Shown piece by piece: positions 17,443 through 26,938 of a stretch of DNA of 64,000 nt. The position numbers and the translations under genes are program-made. Source of the stretch: CBDFLT01 sp965249225 (lineage in GTDB: Bacteria > Chloroflexota > Dehalococcoidia > Lucifugimonadales > G963668185); the NCBI GenBank assembly GCA_965249225.1, contig CBDFLT010000007.1, positions 1 through 64,000 of the forward strand. Direction: 5' to 3'. The notes under the pieces were generated by a model. The model saw only the letters and a program-made list of their open reading frames with translations, was not told where the DNA came from and searched no databases. Positions within the stretch are counted from its first letter, which is position 1. Each line of letters opens with the position of its first letter.

Positions 17443-17766
17443 ATGTCGTATGTGAGCGGGTTGGGCTCTATGGACCCATCAGCAGTGATAAACCGGACCT
17501 TGAAAGAGGTTCACTCCTGGATTGAGGCGCTGGCGGATGCCCTTCCCAGGTACAACTATTACGAGGGGCCTCTGCAGGGGAAGGAAATAGGGGATGGGGG
17601 CAAGGCCTACGTCAAGGTGGGACCGGACAAGGTGGAGGTGGACAGGGAGACGTTCGATACCCTCGTTGTCGGAGAGAGGCTGAGGGTACGTTACACTCGC
17701 CGTAGAAAGGCGATCAATATCGATAGGATTGTGTATACCGAAGAAGGTCCTCCTGGCGCCAAATAA
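17443..17766 (+). CDS. Small conserved-looking protein of unknown function
   Basis: 107 aa from ATG at 17443; an in-frame ATG at 17470 would give 98 aa. The first 40 residues appear helical (VINRTLKEVHSWIEALADAL). The rest is a compact, charged, beta-rich unit (KAYVKVGPDKVEVDRETF, then GERLRVRYTRRRKAINIDRI) that looks like a small barrel or an RNA-binding-type fold. No family is recognised. The gene is closed by a good intrinsic terminator at 17780-17819, which supports it as a transcribed unit. It converges with the Lon-type protease gene. Confidence 0.5.
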   Translation: MSYVSGLGSMDPSAVINRTLKEVHSWIEALADALPRYNYYEGPLQGKEIGDGGKAYVKVGPDKVEVDRETFDTLVVGERLRVRYTRRRKAINIDRIVYTEEGPPGAK

Positions 17767-17779
17767 GGGCTTCTCCTAG

Positions 17780-17819
17780 CTCAACCGGCCCTGTTCCGTC
17801 CTGATAGCGGTTGAGTTTT
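17780..17819 (+). terminator. Intrinsic terminator after the 107-aa protein gene
   Basis: The stem CTCAACCG / CGGTTGAG (17780-17787 with 17808-17815) encloses a 20-nt loop and is followed directly by TTTT on the plus strand, 14 bp after the stop codon. Confidence 0.6.
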
Positions 17820-17889
17820 GCCGGCGGTGATGCTGAAGTCCTCCGGGCCACAGTCGGCTGGACCTATCTCACTTCGATTCCTCAGAGGA

Positions 17890-20334
17890 TCACTGGTCCT
17901 CCTCCTCTTGGCTCGAATCTTCCTCCTTCTTGTTCCTGGCTCTACCGAATTCTCGGGCTTTCTTTGCTAGCTCCCGTAGGCGTCTCTCCACTCTGTGGTG
18001 GACAGTGCCCCTTGGATACGTCCCGTTCTTGCGGCGCTCGCCCGCAGGTGTTCCCGTGAGGACCTCGATACCCTGATCGATGGTGGAAACGCCGTAGATG
18101 TGGAACTCCCTGGCTTTGACCGCCTCTACGACCTCATCCTTCAGAACGAGGTTATTGAGGTTATCTTTCGGCACCATCACACCCTGGTCTCCGGTGAGCC
18201 CTCGAGCCTTGCACAAGTCGAAGAAGCCTTCGACCTTGTGCGTGGCGCCACCTATGGCCTGCACCTCTCCCGTCTGGTTGACTGATCCGGTCACCGCGAC
18301 GCCCTGTTTTATCGGCAGGCCTGATAGCCCGGAGAGAAGCGCGTACAGTTCCGTTGAAGAGGCGCTGTCCCCATCGACCTCGCTGTAAGTCTGCTCGAAC
18401 CCGATGCTGGCGGACAGGGAAAGCGGCTTGTCCTGGCCGTACTTTCCTTGAAGGTAGCCGGTGAGGATAGCGAACCCTTTGTCGTGGATTCGGCCGCTTA
18501 GTCGGGTTTCGCGCTCAATGTTCATCACCCGGCCCTGGCCCAGGGACACGCGGGCCGTGATGCGGCTGGGCTTCCCAAATATGAAGTCGCCCAGGGAGTA
18601 GACGGAAAGGCCATTGACCTGCCCTACCGTCTCAGAGTCGGTGTCTATGTGTATGATCCCCTTTTCTACCAGCTCCTTGAGGCGGTCCTCAAAGAGGCTG
18701 GCCCTGTACCTTCGCTGCTCGATGGCCTTGACTACGTGGTCGCCCATCACCAAGGCGCTGTCCTCTGTGCCTGCCCAGTGGTCGGCCTCGGTTATCATGT
18801 CCGCCACGTCCATGAACCGGGTCATGAGCTTCTCATGGTGCTCAACCAGCCGGCTTGAGTAGTCTATGATCCTTCCCACTGCCGTTTTGTGGAATGGCCG
18901 TAGCCCGCTGTCCCGGCATCTGGCGGATACGAATGCCGCGTATTTGCTCATGTTTTCGGTCGTTCGGTCCATTACCGTGTCAAAGTCGGCCACAACCTTG
19001 AAGTACCTGCGAAAGTCGTCGTCCGCCGACTGGAGCAGGCGAAGAATGTCAGGGCTGCCTATTATTATGACCTTGGTGTTGATGGGGATCGGTTGGGGAC
19101 GCAGGGTGGAAGAGGGAAGCGGACTATACTGGTCGCCGATGTTTTCGATGCGGACCTGCCCGCTTCTCAGGCTCCTCTTGAGGGTGTCCCAGGATAGAGG
19201 GCTGATGAGCAGGTCTCGTGCCTGCAATACCAGATAGCCGCCGTTGGCCCTGTGGAATGCCCCCTCTTTGATCATCGTCAGATCGGTAGTGAACGTGCCG
19301 ACGCGGGCCTTGTAATCGATCCTTCCGAAGAGGTTGTAATAGGTGGGGCTATACTCGAAGACGACGGGCGCCCCTTCACACTTCGAACTGTCGATCAGGT
19401 CGTTGACCTTGTATTTGGCGAAGACGTCCTCATCCCTGTGCGCGCCTGCGATCGGCGATGTCGAGTTGCCCGTCTCCTCCTGAGGCTTGAAGATCTCCAG
19501 GTTGTCGGCCATGTCGGCTTCAACCTTGGCGAGATAGTCGGCGACGGCGGGATGCTCTGAATAGCGCTCTTTAAGCTCGTCGACGATCGGGGTCAGAGTG
19601 AATCTGAGGAGCTCCCGGTCCACTTCACGGGTCTGCTCCGTGGCCTCCTTGCTCAGCCGCCTCAGCTCGCTCATGCCGTGGGTGATAGAGTGCTGAAGGC
19701 GGTCTGACTTCTCTTTCAGTTTCTCGCGCGCTGCCTCAGAGAGCTGGTTGTACTCGTCTGGCGACATCGGACGGCCGTCGGTGACCGGCACCGGCTGGAT
19801 TCCTCCCGGAGCGGGTGTGAGGGCGAATCCTAGCTCCGAGGCCTCCTTTTCCAGCGCGCTCGTCACGGCCTGGTGTTTGGCCTGGATCGACTTGGTTACA
19901 TCTTGGACGCGGTGAACGTACTCGTCGCTCTCAAACGCCTTGAGAATGTCCCTGCGGCACGACTCTACCAGCTCGTCCATGTCGCGGGCCAGTTGCCTGA
20001 ACATGCCGCATGGTAGGCTGATCGCCACCGGCTGCGAAGGGTCCTGAAAGTTGTACACGTAACCCCAGTCCGACGGAACCGGCTTGGTGATGGCGATGCG
20101 CTCCAGGTTGGCGCGTAGGGCGGTGTTCCTGCCCGTTCCCGGGATGCCCGCGATGAACAGGTTGAAGCCGGGGACGTCGATGTCGAAGGCCAACCCAAGT
20201 GCGCTCATGGCGCGCTCTTGCCCGATTGTGCCTTCCAGGGGAGCAACCTCTTCGGTGGTCTCGAAGCCTAGGTCCTCCGGGCTGCAGATATTGTGGAGTT
20301 TGTCTGGCGGTATCTCGAGATGGTCGATACCCAT
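17890..20334 (-). CDS. ATP-dependent Lon-type (LonB/AAA_32) protease
   Basis: 814 aa. An N-terminal AAA_32-type region holds the phosphate loop GIPGTGRN (residues 63-70) with Arg in place of the usual Walker Lys, which this subfamily tolerates. A helical, Glu/Lys-rich insert follows (about 130-290), then the AAA part and a C-terminal S16 peptidase domain. The catalytic dyad is visible: Ser in EVDGDSASSTELYALL (about residue 655) and Lys in IGGATHKVEGFF, exactly 43 residues apart as in Escherichia coli Lon. It is a cytosolic protease of the COG1067 type, without the Lon N-terminal substrate domain. The tail is highly charged (KKEEDSSQEEEDQ). The gene stands alone and converges with the 107-aa gene. 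Confidence 0.9.
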   Translation of the reverse strand: MGIDHLEIPPDKLHNICSPEDLGFETTEEVAPLEGTIGQERAMSALGLAFDIDVPGFNLFIAGIPGTGRNTALRANLERIAITKPVPSDWGYVYNFQDPSQPVAISLPCGMFRQLARDMDELVESCRRDILKAFESDEYVHRVQDVTKSIQAKHQAVTSALEKEASELGFALTPAPGGIQPVPVTDGRPMSPDEYNQLSEAAREKLKEKSDRLQHSITHGMSELRRLSKEATEQTREVDRELLRFTLTPIVDELKERYSEHPAVADYLAKVEADMADNLEIFKPQEETGNSTSPIAGAHRDEDVFAKYKVNDLIDSSKCEGAPVVFEYSPTYYNLFGRIDYKARVGTFTTDLTMIKEGAFHRANGGYLVLQARDLLISPLSWDTLKRSLRSGQVRIENIGDQYSPLPSSTLRPQPIPINTKVIIIGSPDILRLLQSADDDFRRYFKVVADFDTVMDRTTENMSKYAAFVSARCRDSGLRPFHKTAVGRIIDYSSRLVEHHEKLMTRFMDVADMITEADHWAGTEDSALVMGDHVVKAIEQRRYRASLFEDRLKELVEKGIIHIDTDSETVGQVNGLSVYSLGDFIFGKPSRITARVSLGQGRVMNIERETRLSGRIHDKGFAILTGYLQGKYGQDKPLSLSASIGFEQTYSEVDGDSASSTELYALLSGLSGLPIKQGVAVTGSVNQTGEVQAIGGATHKVEGFFDLCKARGLTGDQGVMVPKDNLNNLVLKDEVVEAVKAREFHIYGVSTIDQGIEVLTGTPAGERRKNGTYPRGTVHHRVERRLRELAKKAREFGRARNKKEEDSSQEEEDQ

Positions 20335-20558
20335 GTGTTGCTCCTACGGCTGGGCTAACGTGGCGGCCCGTACCCTTGATGGGATGCCCGCACGACTCCG
20401 CTTGTGCGACCTTCTCTAAACAGTTAGATGATACTTCCTTTCCTGCGGTTACGGCCACAAGCGGGGCCGAGGCATCTGGCTGAAAGACGCGCCCGGATTA
20501 GGGGCCACCACGCGTAGGCACGTGTGGTGGCGGAGTGCAGGGCAAGGGTACCTTGGGC

Positions 20559-21677
20559 CTACGCAACCAGAGCGTCCTCGACGGCGACGTGTTCCAATCC
20601 CAGGGATTGAGCCACTGCCGGGTGTGTGAGGCGACCCCCCAGTGTGTTGATCCCTTTAGCGATAGCACCCGCCTCTCGGATGACCTTGTCCAGGCCCTCG
20701 TTCGCGATCTTCAGAACGTAAGGATAGGTGGCGTTGGACAGCGAGATACTGGATGTATTAGCCACCATGCCCGGGATGTTGGGCACCGCATAGTGGACCA
20801 CCCCGTTGACCATGTAAGTTGGGTCGCTGTGAGTGGTTTGGCGGATGCCCTCCACGGCCCCGCCCTGATCGATGGCAACGTCGATGAGGATGGTGTGTTC
20901 GCGCATCTGGTCCACCAACGCCCTGGTTATGACCTTGGGGGTTTTTGCCCCGGGCTGGAGCACCGCGCCGATAACCACGTCCGCGCGGCTCAGGAGCATT
21001 GAGAGGTTAAAGGACGTGGAATAGACGGTCTGGATGGTGCCGTGGGAAACGTGGTCTATATTGCGGAGACGGTCTAGGTCGATGTCAGTTATGGTCACAT
21101 TGGCGCCGACCGACCGGGCCACATTGGCCGCGTTCATACCGACGGTGCCTCCGCCGACGATGGTCACGCGGCAGGGTTCGATGCCTGGGATGCGGCTTAG
21201 GAGCTTGCCGGGGCCGCCGGCGTGGCTCTGTAGGAGCCTTGCGGCGATCAGCGGCGCCAGCTTGCCGGCGATTTCGCTCATAGGGTACAGCAGGGGCAGG
21301 CTGCCGTCCCTCTCCTCCACCGTCTCGTAGGCTACTCCAGTTACCTTGGCTGCGAGCAGCGCCTCTGTAAGTTCCCTGTCTGGGGCTAGGTGGAGGTAGG
21401 TAAAAAGGATCTGCCCCTCGCGCAGCAGGGGGTATTCATGGGGCTGGGGCTCCTTTACCTTGACCACCATTTCCGCTTCGTCGAAGACATGCTGCGCGTC
21501 ATCCACAATAGTGGCCCCAATCGCCTGAAAGTCCTGGTCTCTGAAGTTTGCCCCGTCCCCGGAGCCCGCTTGAACGATCACTCGGTGACCGCTTCTGACC
21601 AGCCCGTCCACCTTATCGGGGGTAAGACTTACTCGGGGCTCGTCTGCCTTGACCTCTTTCGGCACGCCGATGATCAT
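20559..21677 (-). CDS. ald: Alanine dehydrogenase
   Basis: 372 aa, the usual length. NAD-dependent reversible deamination of L-alanine to pyruvate and ammonia. Family residues are present: Arg15 in DEPRVSLTP, Lys75 in VKVKEPQP, and His96 in LFTYLHLAPD. The Rossmann motif is GGGTVGMNAA near 175-184, and the C-terminal part has KTPKVITRALVDQM followed by DVAIDQGG. It lies 15 bp downstream of the YdiJ-like oxidase gene on the same strand, so the two are probably one transcript. Together they could feed pyruvate and reducing power from small organic and amino acids. Confidence 0.95.
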   Translation of the reverse strand: MIIGVPKEVKADEPRVSLTPDKVDGLVRSGHRVIVQAGSGDGANFRDQDFQAIGATIVDDAQHVFDEAEMVVKVKEPQPHEYPLLREGQILFTYLHLAPDRELTEALLAAKVTGVAYETVEERDGSLPLLYPMSEIAGKLAPLIAARLLQSHAGGPGKLLSRIPGIEPCRVTIVGGGTVGMNAANVARSVGANVTITDIDLDRLRNIDHVSHGTIQTVYSTSFNLSMLLSRADVVIGAVLQPGAKTPKVITRALVDQMREHTILIDVAIDQGGAVEGIRQTTHSDPTYMVNGVVHYAVPNIPGMVANTSSISLSNATYPYVLKIANEGLDKVIREAGAIAKGINTLGGRLTHPAVAQSLGLEHVAVEDALVA

Positions 21678-21692
21678 TGGCTACCCACTGCC

Positions 21693-24632
21693 TTACTCCA
21701 CGTCTCTGCGTACCGCTTCACTTCCCAGCGAATCGGCCAACACCTCTGCCAGGTGTCTGGTACTCATGCCGGTGCCATCCTCGATCTGCTGGCCGCAAGA
21801 CACCCCCTCGCTCACGATCACGGCATCACCGTCGAGGGACCGAATTGTCGGGAACAGCGAGAGCTCCCCGATGCTCATTGAGATGTCGTAGTGTTCGCGG
21901 GCGAATCCGAAGGCCCCGGCCATGCCGCAGCAGCCTGATTTTACCTCGGTTGGGTCGCACCCTGGAATGGAGCGCAGAACTTCCATCGCCGCGCGCGTTC
22001 CCACCAGCGCCCTCTGGTGGCAGTGGCCGTGGAATACCACTCTGCCCGGTGCGTCCTGGAACTCCAGTACGGGACCCTGACCGTCCAGATGTTGAAGTAT
22101 AAACTCCTCGATCAACAGGGCGCTCCTTCCCACGGCCTTGGCTTTCGGGTCACCGTCCAGCAGGTCCGGGAAATCGTCTCTGAAGCCGAGGATGCAGCTC
22201 GGCTCTAGGCCCACCACCTTGACACCCTGCTCCACGTAGGAGTATAACCCGTCCACGTTGAAGCGTGCATTCCCTCTGGCCTTCTCAATCATGCCTGCCG
22301 ACAGCATGGGGCGGCCGCAGCACCTCACCGGCGGGACGACTACCTGGTACCCCATGCCTTCCAGCACGGCCGTGGCGGCCCTGCCAACGTGTGGACGGTT
22401 GAAATTTGTGAAGGTGTCCGCGAAAAGGACTACCCGTCCCCTAGTGGCCGCCTCGGGGAGCGGTCCCCCTCGTGCCCTGAACCACTGCACGAATGTCTGG
22501 CTCGCGAAACGTGGAAGGGTCCGCCTGCGGTCGATTCCCACCACCTGATCGAGCATCTCCTTGAACAGGCTCGACTCGGTTATCCTGTTGGATAGAGGAG
22601 CGAAGAAGGACCCGAGTCTGCTGAGCTGCGCGATGTGACCGAACAGTAGGTTTCTTATGGGATACCCGTTGGCCTTGTGGTACCGGCCCAGGAACTCGTA
22701 CTTTAGCTTTGCCATGTCCACGTTAGAGGGGCACTCGGCTTTGCACCCTTTGCACTCAAGGCATAGGTCGAGGACGTCGTAAAGCCGTCTGGACGTGAGA
22801 GACTCTAGGGGCAATCCACCTGAGATGGCGGCCCGGAGGGCGTTTGCGCGGCCTCTGGTGGAGTGTTCCTCTTCTCTGGTGACCATGTAGGATGGGCACA
22901 TGGTACCGCCCGTGACTTTTCTGCACGCGCCCTGGCCGTTACACATCTCTGCGGCGCCGGCGAAGCCGCCTTCGTCTTCGAAGCTCAATCCGGTCTCCAG
23001 CTCGACCGCCTTGTAGGCAGGGGAGATGCGGAGGTTGTCGGTCATGGGAGGTGAATCGACGATTTTCCCCGGGTTCATGATGCCATTGGGATCGAAGGCG
23101 CGCTTGACCTCCCGGAAGGCGTTGTAGAGCCGCCCCCCGAACATCTTCTCGATCCAGACACTTCTGACCAGCCCATCGCCGTGCTCGCCGCTCATTGAGC
23201 CGCCGAACTCCAGCACCAGGTCGCTGACTGCGGTGGCGATGGAGACCATGCGGTCCACGCCTTCCCGCAGCTTCAGGTCGATCAGGGGCCTTATGTGGAG
23301 GCAGCCGACGCTGGCGTGTCCGTAGTATGCCGCTGTTGTACCGTGCTCGCGTACGATCTCGTCAAATCTGCGGACATACTCTGGTAACGCCTCCGGGGCT
23401 ACCGCCGTGTCTTCCACGAAGGCCAGGGGCTTCAAATCGCCTCTCACGCTCATCATCAGGCCGAGCCCCGCTTTTCGGACCTCCCAGACCCGCGCCTGTT
23501 CCTCGGACTTCATCAGGCGCCGCATCGCGTATCCCAGCCCGCTGCGTCTCATCCGCTCCTCTAAGCCATCCAGTTTGGACTCCAGCTCGGCCTCCGACTC
23601 TCCCATCAGCTCCACGGCCAGCAGGACCTCGGGGTCCCCATCTACGAAGTCCATCATCCGCGAGTACTCCAGGTTTGTTCGCGCCTGCCTGAGAAGCATG
23701 CTGCCGATAAGCTCAACGGCCGCGGGATGTAGCTCAAGGGTAGCGACGGTGGCCTCCATGGACTCGATCAGGTCGCGGAAGTGCAGCACCGCGGTCGCCT
23801 TCATGGGAGGACGTGGGACGATACGCAGCTTCGCCTCGGTGACTGCGACCAGGGTGCCCTCGGAGCCCACTACGAACCGGGCCATATTGAAATCGCCGTC
23901 GCGCACGAACTCGTCCAAGTTGTACCCTGAGACTCGACGAATGATCTTGGGGTACCGCGCCAGTACTTCATCGCGGTTGGCCTCGCCGATGGCGAAGATC
24001 TCGCGATAGATGCCACCTTCTAGGCCGTCGCCGCGCATCTTGGCTTCCCCATGCTCGCGGTCCAGCGTGCCGAAGCGTGCGGTGTCGCCGTTGGAGAGAA
24101 CCACGTCAAGCTCGATCACGTTATCGATGGTCTTGCCCCATAGGATCGAGTGAGCGCCGCAGGAGTTATTGCCCACAGCCCCACCCACCGTAGCCCGGTC
24201 GCTGGTACTAGGGTCGGGGGCGAACATCATCCCATGGGGCCGGAGATGGCGGTTCAGCTCGTCCAGCACAATACCGGGCTGGGCGCGCACCCACCCCTCA
24301 TCGGGGTTGACTTCGATGACATCCCGCATGTACTTGGAGAAGTCGATGACGACGGCGCGGCCCACAGTCTGACCGGCCAGGCTGGTCCCGCCGCCGCGCG
24401 GCAGCACTGCGACGCCGTGCCGGTCCGCCGATTCGACGACGGCTATGACATCTTCAACGGTCTTGGGGAGGACCACGCCGATGGGCTCGATCTGATAGAT
24501 GCTGGCGTCCGTGCTGTAAAGGACTCTCGATATCTTGTCGAAGCGCACCTCGCCCTTGACATGCCGGCGTAGCTCCTCTACCAGGGCCTGTGTGTCCCCG
24601 ACGGCGGTGTCGGCCGTCATCTCAGACATCAC
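21693..24632 (-). CDS. FAD-linked oxidase / Fe-S fusion, YdiJ-type D-2-hydroxyacid dehydrogenase
   Basis: 979 aa. The N-terminal half is a GlcD-like flavoprotein: a PCMH FAD domain with LPRGGGTSLAGQTVG (near 77-91) and TVGGAVGNNSCGAHS (near 150-165), then the FAD-oxidase C domain containing FGGSMSGEHGDG. The C-terminal half is GlcF-like: the 4Fe-4S motif CLECKGCKAECP, and two CCG heterodisulfide-reductase-type motifs (VRCCGRPM and SGCCGMAG). This single-chain arrangement is that of E. coli YdiJ, which acts on D-2-hydroxyglutarate, and of some D-lactate dehydrogenases. The exact substrate cannot be read from sequence. The start overlaps the end of the cation exchanger gene by 11 bp, which indicates co-expression. 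Confidence 0.9.
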   Translation of the reverse strand: MMSEMTADTAVGDTQALVEELRRHVKGEVRFDKISRVLYSTDASIYQIEPIGVVLPKTVEDVIAVVESADRHGVAVLPRGGGTSLAGQTVGRAVVIDFSKYMRDVIEVNPDEGWVRAQPGIVLDELNRHLRPHGMMFAPDPSTSDRATVGGAVGNNSCGAHSILWGKTIDNVIELDVVLSNGDTARFGTLDREHGEAKMRGDGLEGGIYREIFAIGEANRDEVLARYPKIIRRVSGYNLDEFVRDGDFNMARFVVGSEGTLVAVTEAKLRIVPRPPMKATAVLHFRDLIESMEATVATLELHPAAVELIGSMLLRQARTNLEYSRMMDFVDGDPEVLLAVELMGESEAELESKLDGLEERMRRSGLGYAMRRLMKSEEQARVWEVRKAGLGLMMSVRGDLKPLAFVEDTAVAPEALPEYVRRFDEIVREHGTTAAYYGHASVGCLHIRPLIDLKLREGVDRMVSIATAVSDLVLEFGGSMSGEHGDGLVRSVWIEKMFGGRLYNAFREVKRAFDPNGIMNPGKIVDSPPMTDNLRISPAYKAVELETGLSFEDEGGFAGAAEMCNGQGACRKVTGGTMCPSYMVTREEEHSTRGRANALRAAISGGLPLESLTSRRLYDVLDLCLECKGCKAECPSNVDMAKLKYEFLGRYHKANGYPIRNLLFGHIAQLSRLGSFFAPLSNRITESSLFKEMLDQVVGIDRRRTLPRFASQTFVQWFRARGGPLPEAATRGRVVLFADTFTNFNRPHVGRAATAVLEGMGYQVVVPPVRCCGRPMLSAGMIEKARGNARFNVDGLYSYVEQGVKVVGLEPSCILGFRDDFPDLLDGDPKAKAVGRSALLIEEFILQHLDGQGPVLEFQDAPGRVVFHGHCHQRALVGTRAAMEVLRSIPGCDPTEVKSGCCGMAGAFGFAREHYDISMSIGELSLFPTIRSLDGDAVIVSEGVSCGQQIEDGTGMSTRHLAEVLADSLGSEAVRRDVE

Positions 24633-25875
24633 TTTTGAACAGCTGCTTTAACCTGTTTGGAGCTAGAATCACCAGACCAACCGTCAGACCCAGGTATATC
24701 CAGACGAAGATGATGCGCTGGTCGGGGTCTACGAAGGGGAGGTGTGCGATGAAAAGTCCCAGGAGCACCGCACCGGCCCACCACGACATCCGCCGCGGCG
24801 CTATGAGCATGATGGCGAACAACGACACCGACGCGGTGAGGAGGAACTCGGTGGCCTGTCTCGCGGACAGCACAAAGTCCAAAAGCTGGCCCGCCGATAG
24901 GCTGAAGATCGCGACCATGCTGCCGGTGAGCAACGTCATCTGGTTGACCTCAGCCGAGACCAGGGTCGTGATGCCGGTGAGGGGATTGGCACGGAGGCTG
25001 AAAAGCACGGCCACTATTATCTCGGGAGACTCTGACGCCAGCGGCGCGACCCACTGAATCAGAATGAACTCGTCGATACTCGCCTCCTTGCCGGTCTCCA
25101 CCAAGGCCTCTACGAACGGCTCGGCGGCGGCCACTATGATGGCGGCCGAGAACAAGAACAGAGCCACAACCGTGGCACGGCGTTGCCGTGTCGGGAGCCT
25201 GCCGATCATTAGCGACGGCCCCATCAGCTCCGGCTCTTCGGAGGGCTGGCGGGACGTGATCCATAGGTACAACAGGTACATCCCTATGAGGATGGCCGCC
25301 ACCACGACATGGACCTCGTCCATGAAGAATATGATGAACGTCATTGCGGTGGCCGCCAGGAGCATCCTTATCTCAAGCCCCATGTATCCGCGGATGTCCA
25401 GTGTGCGGCGCCGCTTCAGCCAGAAGATAAGGAACACAAGGGACCAGCCGAGGCCGATCAGCAACCGATTGGCGCCGGTGACATTGGCCGCCACCAAATC
25501 CATGCGCTCCCTAGTGACGCTAAGCTGTTCGCCCAATGCCGGGTCGAATGTGGCCCCGGCCTTCCACGCCAGCACCGCCTCAATCGCGTACTCGGGAAGC
25601 ACCGCGATAAGCGCCAGCACGGCGATGGCGAGGGAGGCGGACACATCCATTTGTGCCGCCTCTGCAGCCCACGAAATGATGAACGCCGCACCAACTATGC
25701 CGAGACCAAATATCACCGCGGCGATGGGGGGATCGAGGTGAGCGCCTGTGAGTCGGAGAATCACCACGGGCAGCCCAAAGCCGGCGAAGAACAGCAACAA
25801 TGCCAGGTGCCGGCGGTGATTCACTGATTCAGGGAGCGGTCCCGCGCCCACGGTCTGATCCGGGTCTTCGTTCAA
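24622..25875 (-). CDS. Ca2+/cation antiporter (CaCA superfamily) membrane protein
   Basis: 417 aa with about ten to eleven hydrophobic segments. The two alpha-repeats typical of CaCA exchangers are present: LALIAVLPEYAIEAVLAW near residues 93-110, and WVAPLASESPEIIVAVLF near 275-292, each with the Pro-Glu/Ser-Pro-Glu centre that forms the ion-binding site. It probably exchanges Ca2+ or another cation for H+ or Na+ at the cytoplasmic membrane. It is the first gene of a run with the FAD/Fe-S oxidase and ald. The upstream boundary is a terminator hairpin at 25936-25963. Confidence 0.86.
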   Translation of the reverse strand: MNEDPDQTVGAGPLPESVNHRRHLALLLFFAGFGLPVVILRLTGAHLDPPIAAVIFGLGIVGAAFIISWAAEAAQMDVSASLAIAVLALIAVLPEYAIEAVLAWKAGATFDPALGEQLSVTRERMDLVAANVTGANRLLIGLGWSLVFLIFWLKRRRTLDIRGYMGLEIRMLLAATAMTFIIFFMDEVHVVVAAILIGMYLLYLWITSRQPSEEPELMGPSLMIGRLPTRQRRATVVALFLFSAAIIVAAAEPFVEALVETGKEASIDEFILIQWVAPLASESPEIIVAVLFSLRANPLTGITTLVSAEVNQMTLLTGSMVAIFSLSAGQLLDFVLSARQATEFLLTASVSLFAIMLIAPRRMSWWAGAVLLGLFIAHLPFVDPDQRIIFVWIYLGLTVGLVILAPNRLKQLFKSDV

Positions 25876-25935
25876 TTTGCCCTACCAAAGATATTGGGTG
25901 GGATTCGTCGGCGTCCGTTTCCTTAACGTCGAAGC

Positions 25936-25963
25936 AAAAATAAGACCTGCGCGCCGCAGGTCT
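25936..25963 (-). terminator. Intrinsic terminator after the GreA-like gene
   Basis: A perfect 9-bp stem (AGACCTGCG/CGCAGGTCT) with a 3-nt loop is followed on the minus strand by TATTTTTGC. It lies 25 bp after the stop of the GreA-like gene and insulates it from the downstream exchanger gene. Confidence 0.75.
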
Positions 25964-25987
25964 CCTTGCCGGGCGGCTGGGGCGGGT

Positions 25988-26938
25988 TCATCGAGATACC
26001 TTCTCGATGCGATATCGAAGCCTTCCTCTCGGTGTGTCCACTTCCACGTCTTGTCCCACTCTACACCCGACCAACGCCTTTCCCACTGGAGACACGTCCG
26101 AGATTCGGAGTTCTAACGAGTTGGCCTCCTGGCGGCTCACTATCGTATAAGTCGTTCGGCGGTCGGAGCTCAGGTCCCGAATTACGACGCGAGAGCCTAG
26201 CGACACGGTCTTGGCCTTCGTTTTTGCCAGCTTGTCGATGATCACCGAGGCCTTCAGCGTGTCCTCGATATCCGTGATTCTGGACTCGACATGTCCAAGC
26301 TGCTCTCGTGCGGCCTCGAGGGGGGCGTTCTCCCGGACGTCTTTGTCGGCTGCGGCGCTCCGGATCGCCTCTGCGATAGGCGCCCTCTCAGCCTTCAGCC
26401 TCTCGAGGTCGGCGACCAGGTGCTTATAGCCGATGGAGGTGAGTCCCACGGGTTCCGGGCCTTCTTTGCCGGAGCCTCTATTGGCACGTTTTCCAGCCTT
26501 GCGGATCCTGACGTGCTGGGCCAGGTTTACGTCGGTCATCCCTTTTTTCTTGGCATAGGACAGAAAACGGCGGACCACCTGGAGGCGCTCCACCTTCTGA
26601 GCCGTGGGACGAGCGCCGGTTGTCCGGTCCACATATTCCTCGATCTCCGGCGGTTTGATCTCCGAGAAGCTCCGGGTCGCTCCGCACCAGGTCACGAACC
26701 TGGAGAGCTCTTGGTGTGCCCCTATCTGGTCTCGGACACTCTTTGTGTTATTAGCGTACTGTCCCACGGCCTCTAAGAGCGTAATGGAGCCAACCGATTC
26801 CAAATTGCTAATCTCCTTGGCGCTTCCGGTGTCGACCCCAGGTTCGGCCGCCGGTCCCCGTATCAAATCCCATGTAGGCGTGGCCCACCTGGTCGGTTCC
26901 ACGAGCTTCGCCAGCCTGTATCCGATTGGGCCACCCAT
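25988..26938 (-). CDS. GreA-like transcription factor fused to an N-terminal recombinase core-binding-like domain
   Basis: 316 aa. Residues about 165-316 are a GreA/GreB protein. There is a coiled-coil hairpin with DKDVRENAPLEAAREQ at the tip, where the Asp/Glu pair needed for RNA polymerase backtrack cleavage is kept. A C-terminal FKBP-like domain follows (VSLGSRVVIRDLSSD, then SPVGKALVGCRVGQDVEV). The first 160 residues are not found in GreA. Residues about 53-150 resemble the N-terminal SAM-like core-binding domain of tyrosine recombinases, with LSRFVTWCG, then ERLQVVRRFLSYAKKKG and a final basic stretch. The catalytic recombinase domain is absent. This extension may bind DNA or a partner. 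The start could be later, but no other Met occurs before residue 130. Confidence 0.8.
   Translation of the reverse strand: MGGPIGYRLAKLVEPTRWATPTWDLIRGPAAEPGVDTGSAKEISNLESVGSITLLEAVGQYANNTKSVRDQIGAHQELSRFVTWCGATRSFSEIKPPEIEEYVDRTTGARPTAQKVERLQVVRRFLSYAKKKGMTDVNLAQHVRIRKAGKRANRGSGKEGPEPVGLTSIGYKHLVADLERLKAERAPIAEAIRSAAADKDVRENAPLEAAREQLGHVESRITDIEDTLKASVIIDKLAKTKAKTVSLGSRVVIRDLSSDRRTTYTIVSRQEANSLELRISDVSPVGKALVGCRVGQDVEVDTPRGRLRYRIEKVSR

Noticed and set aside
17890..20334. Arg in place of Walker A Lys in the Lon-type protease taken as inactivation
   Set aside because: Arg at this place is, to my knowledge, common in the AAA_32/LonB subfamily, and the Ser-Lys dyad has exact spacing, so it is probably active.
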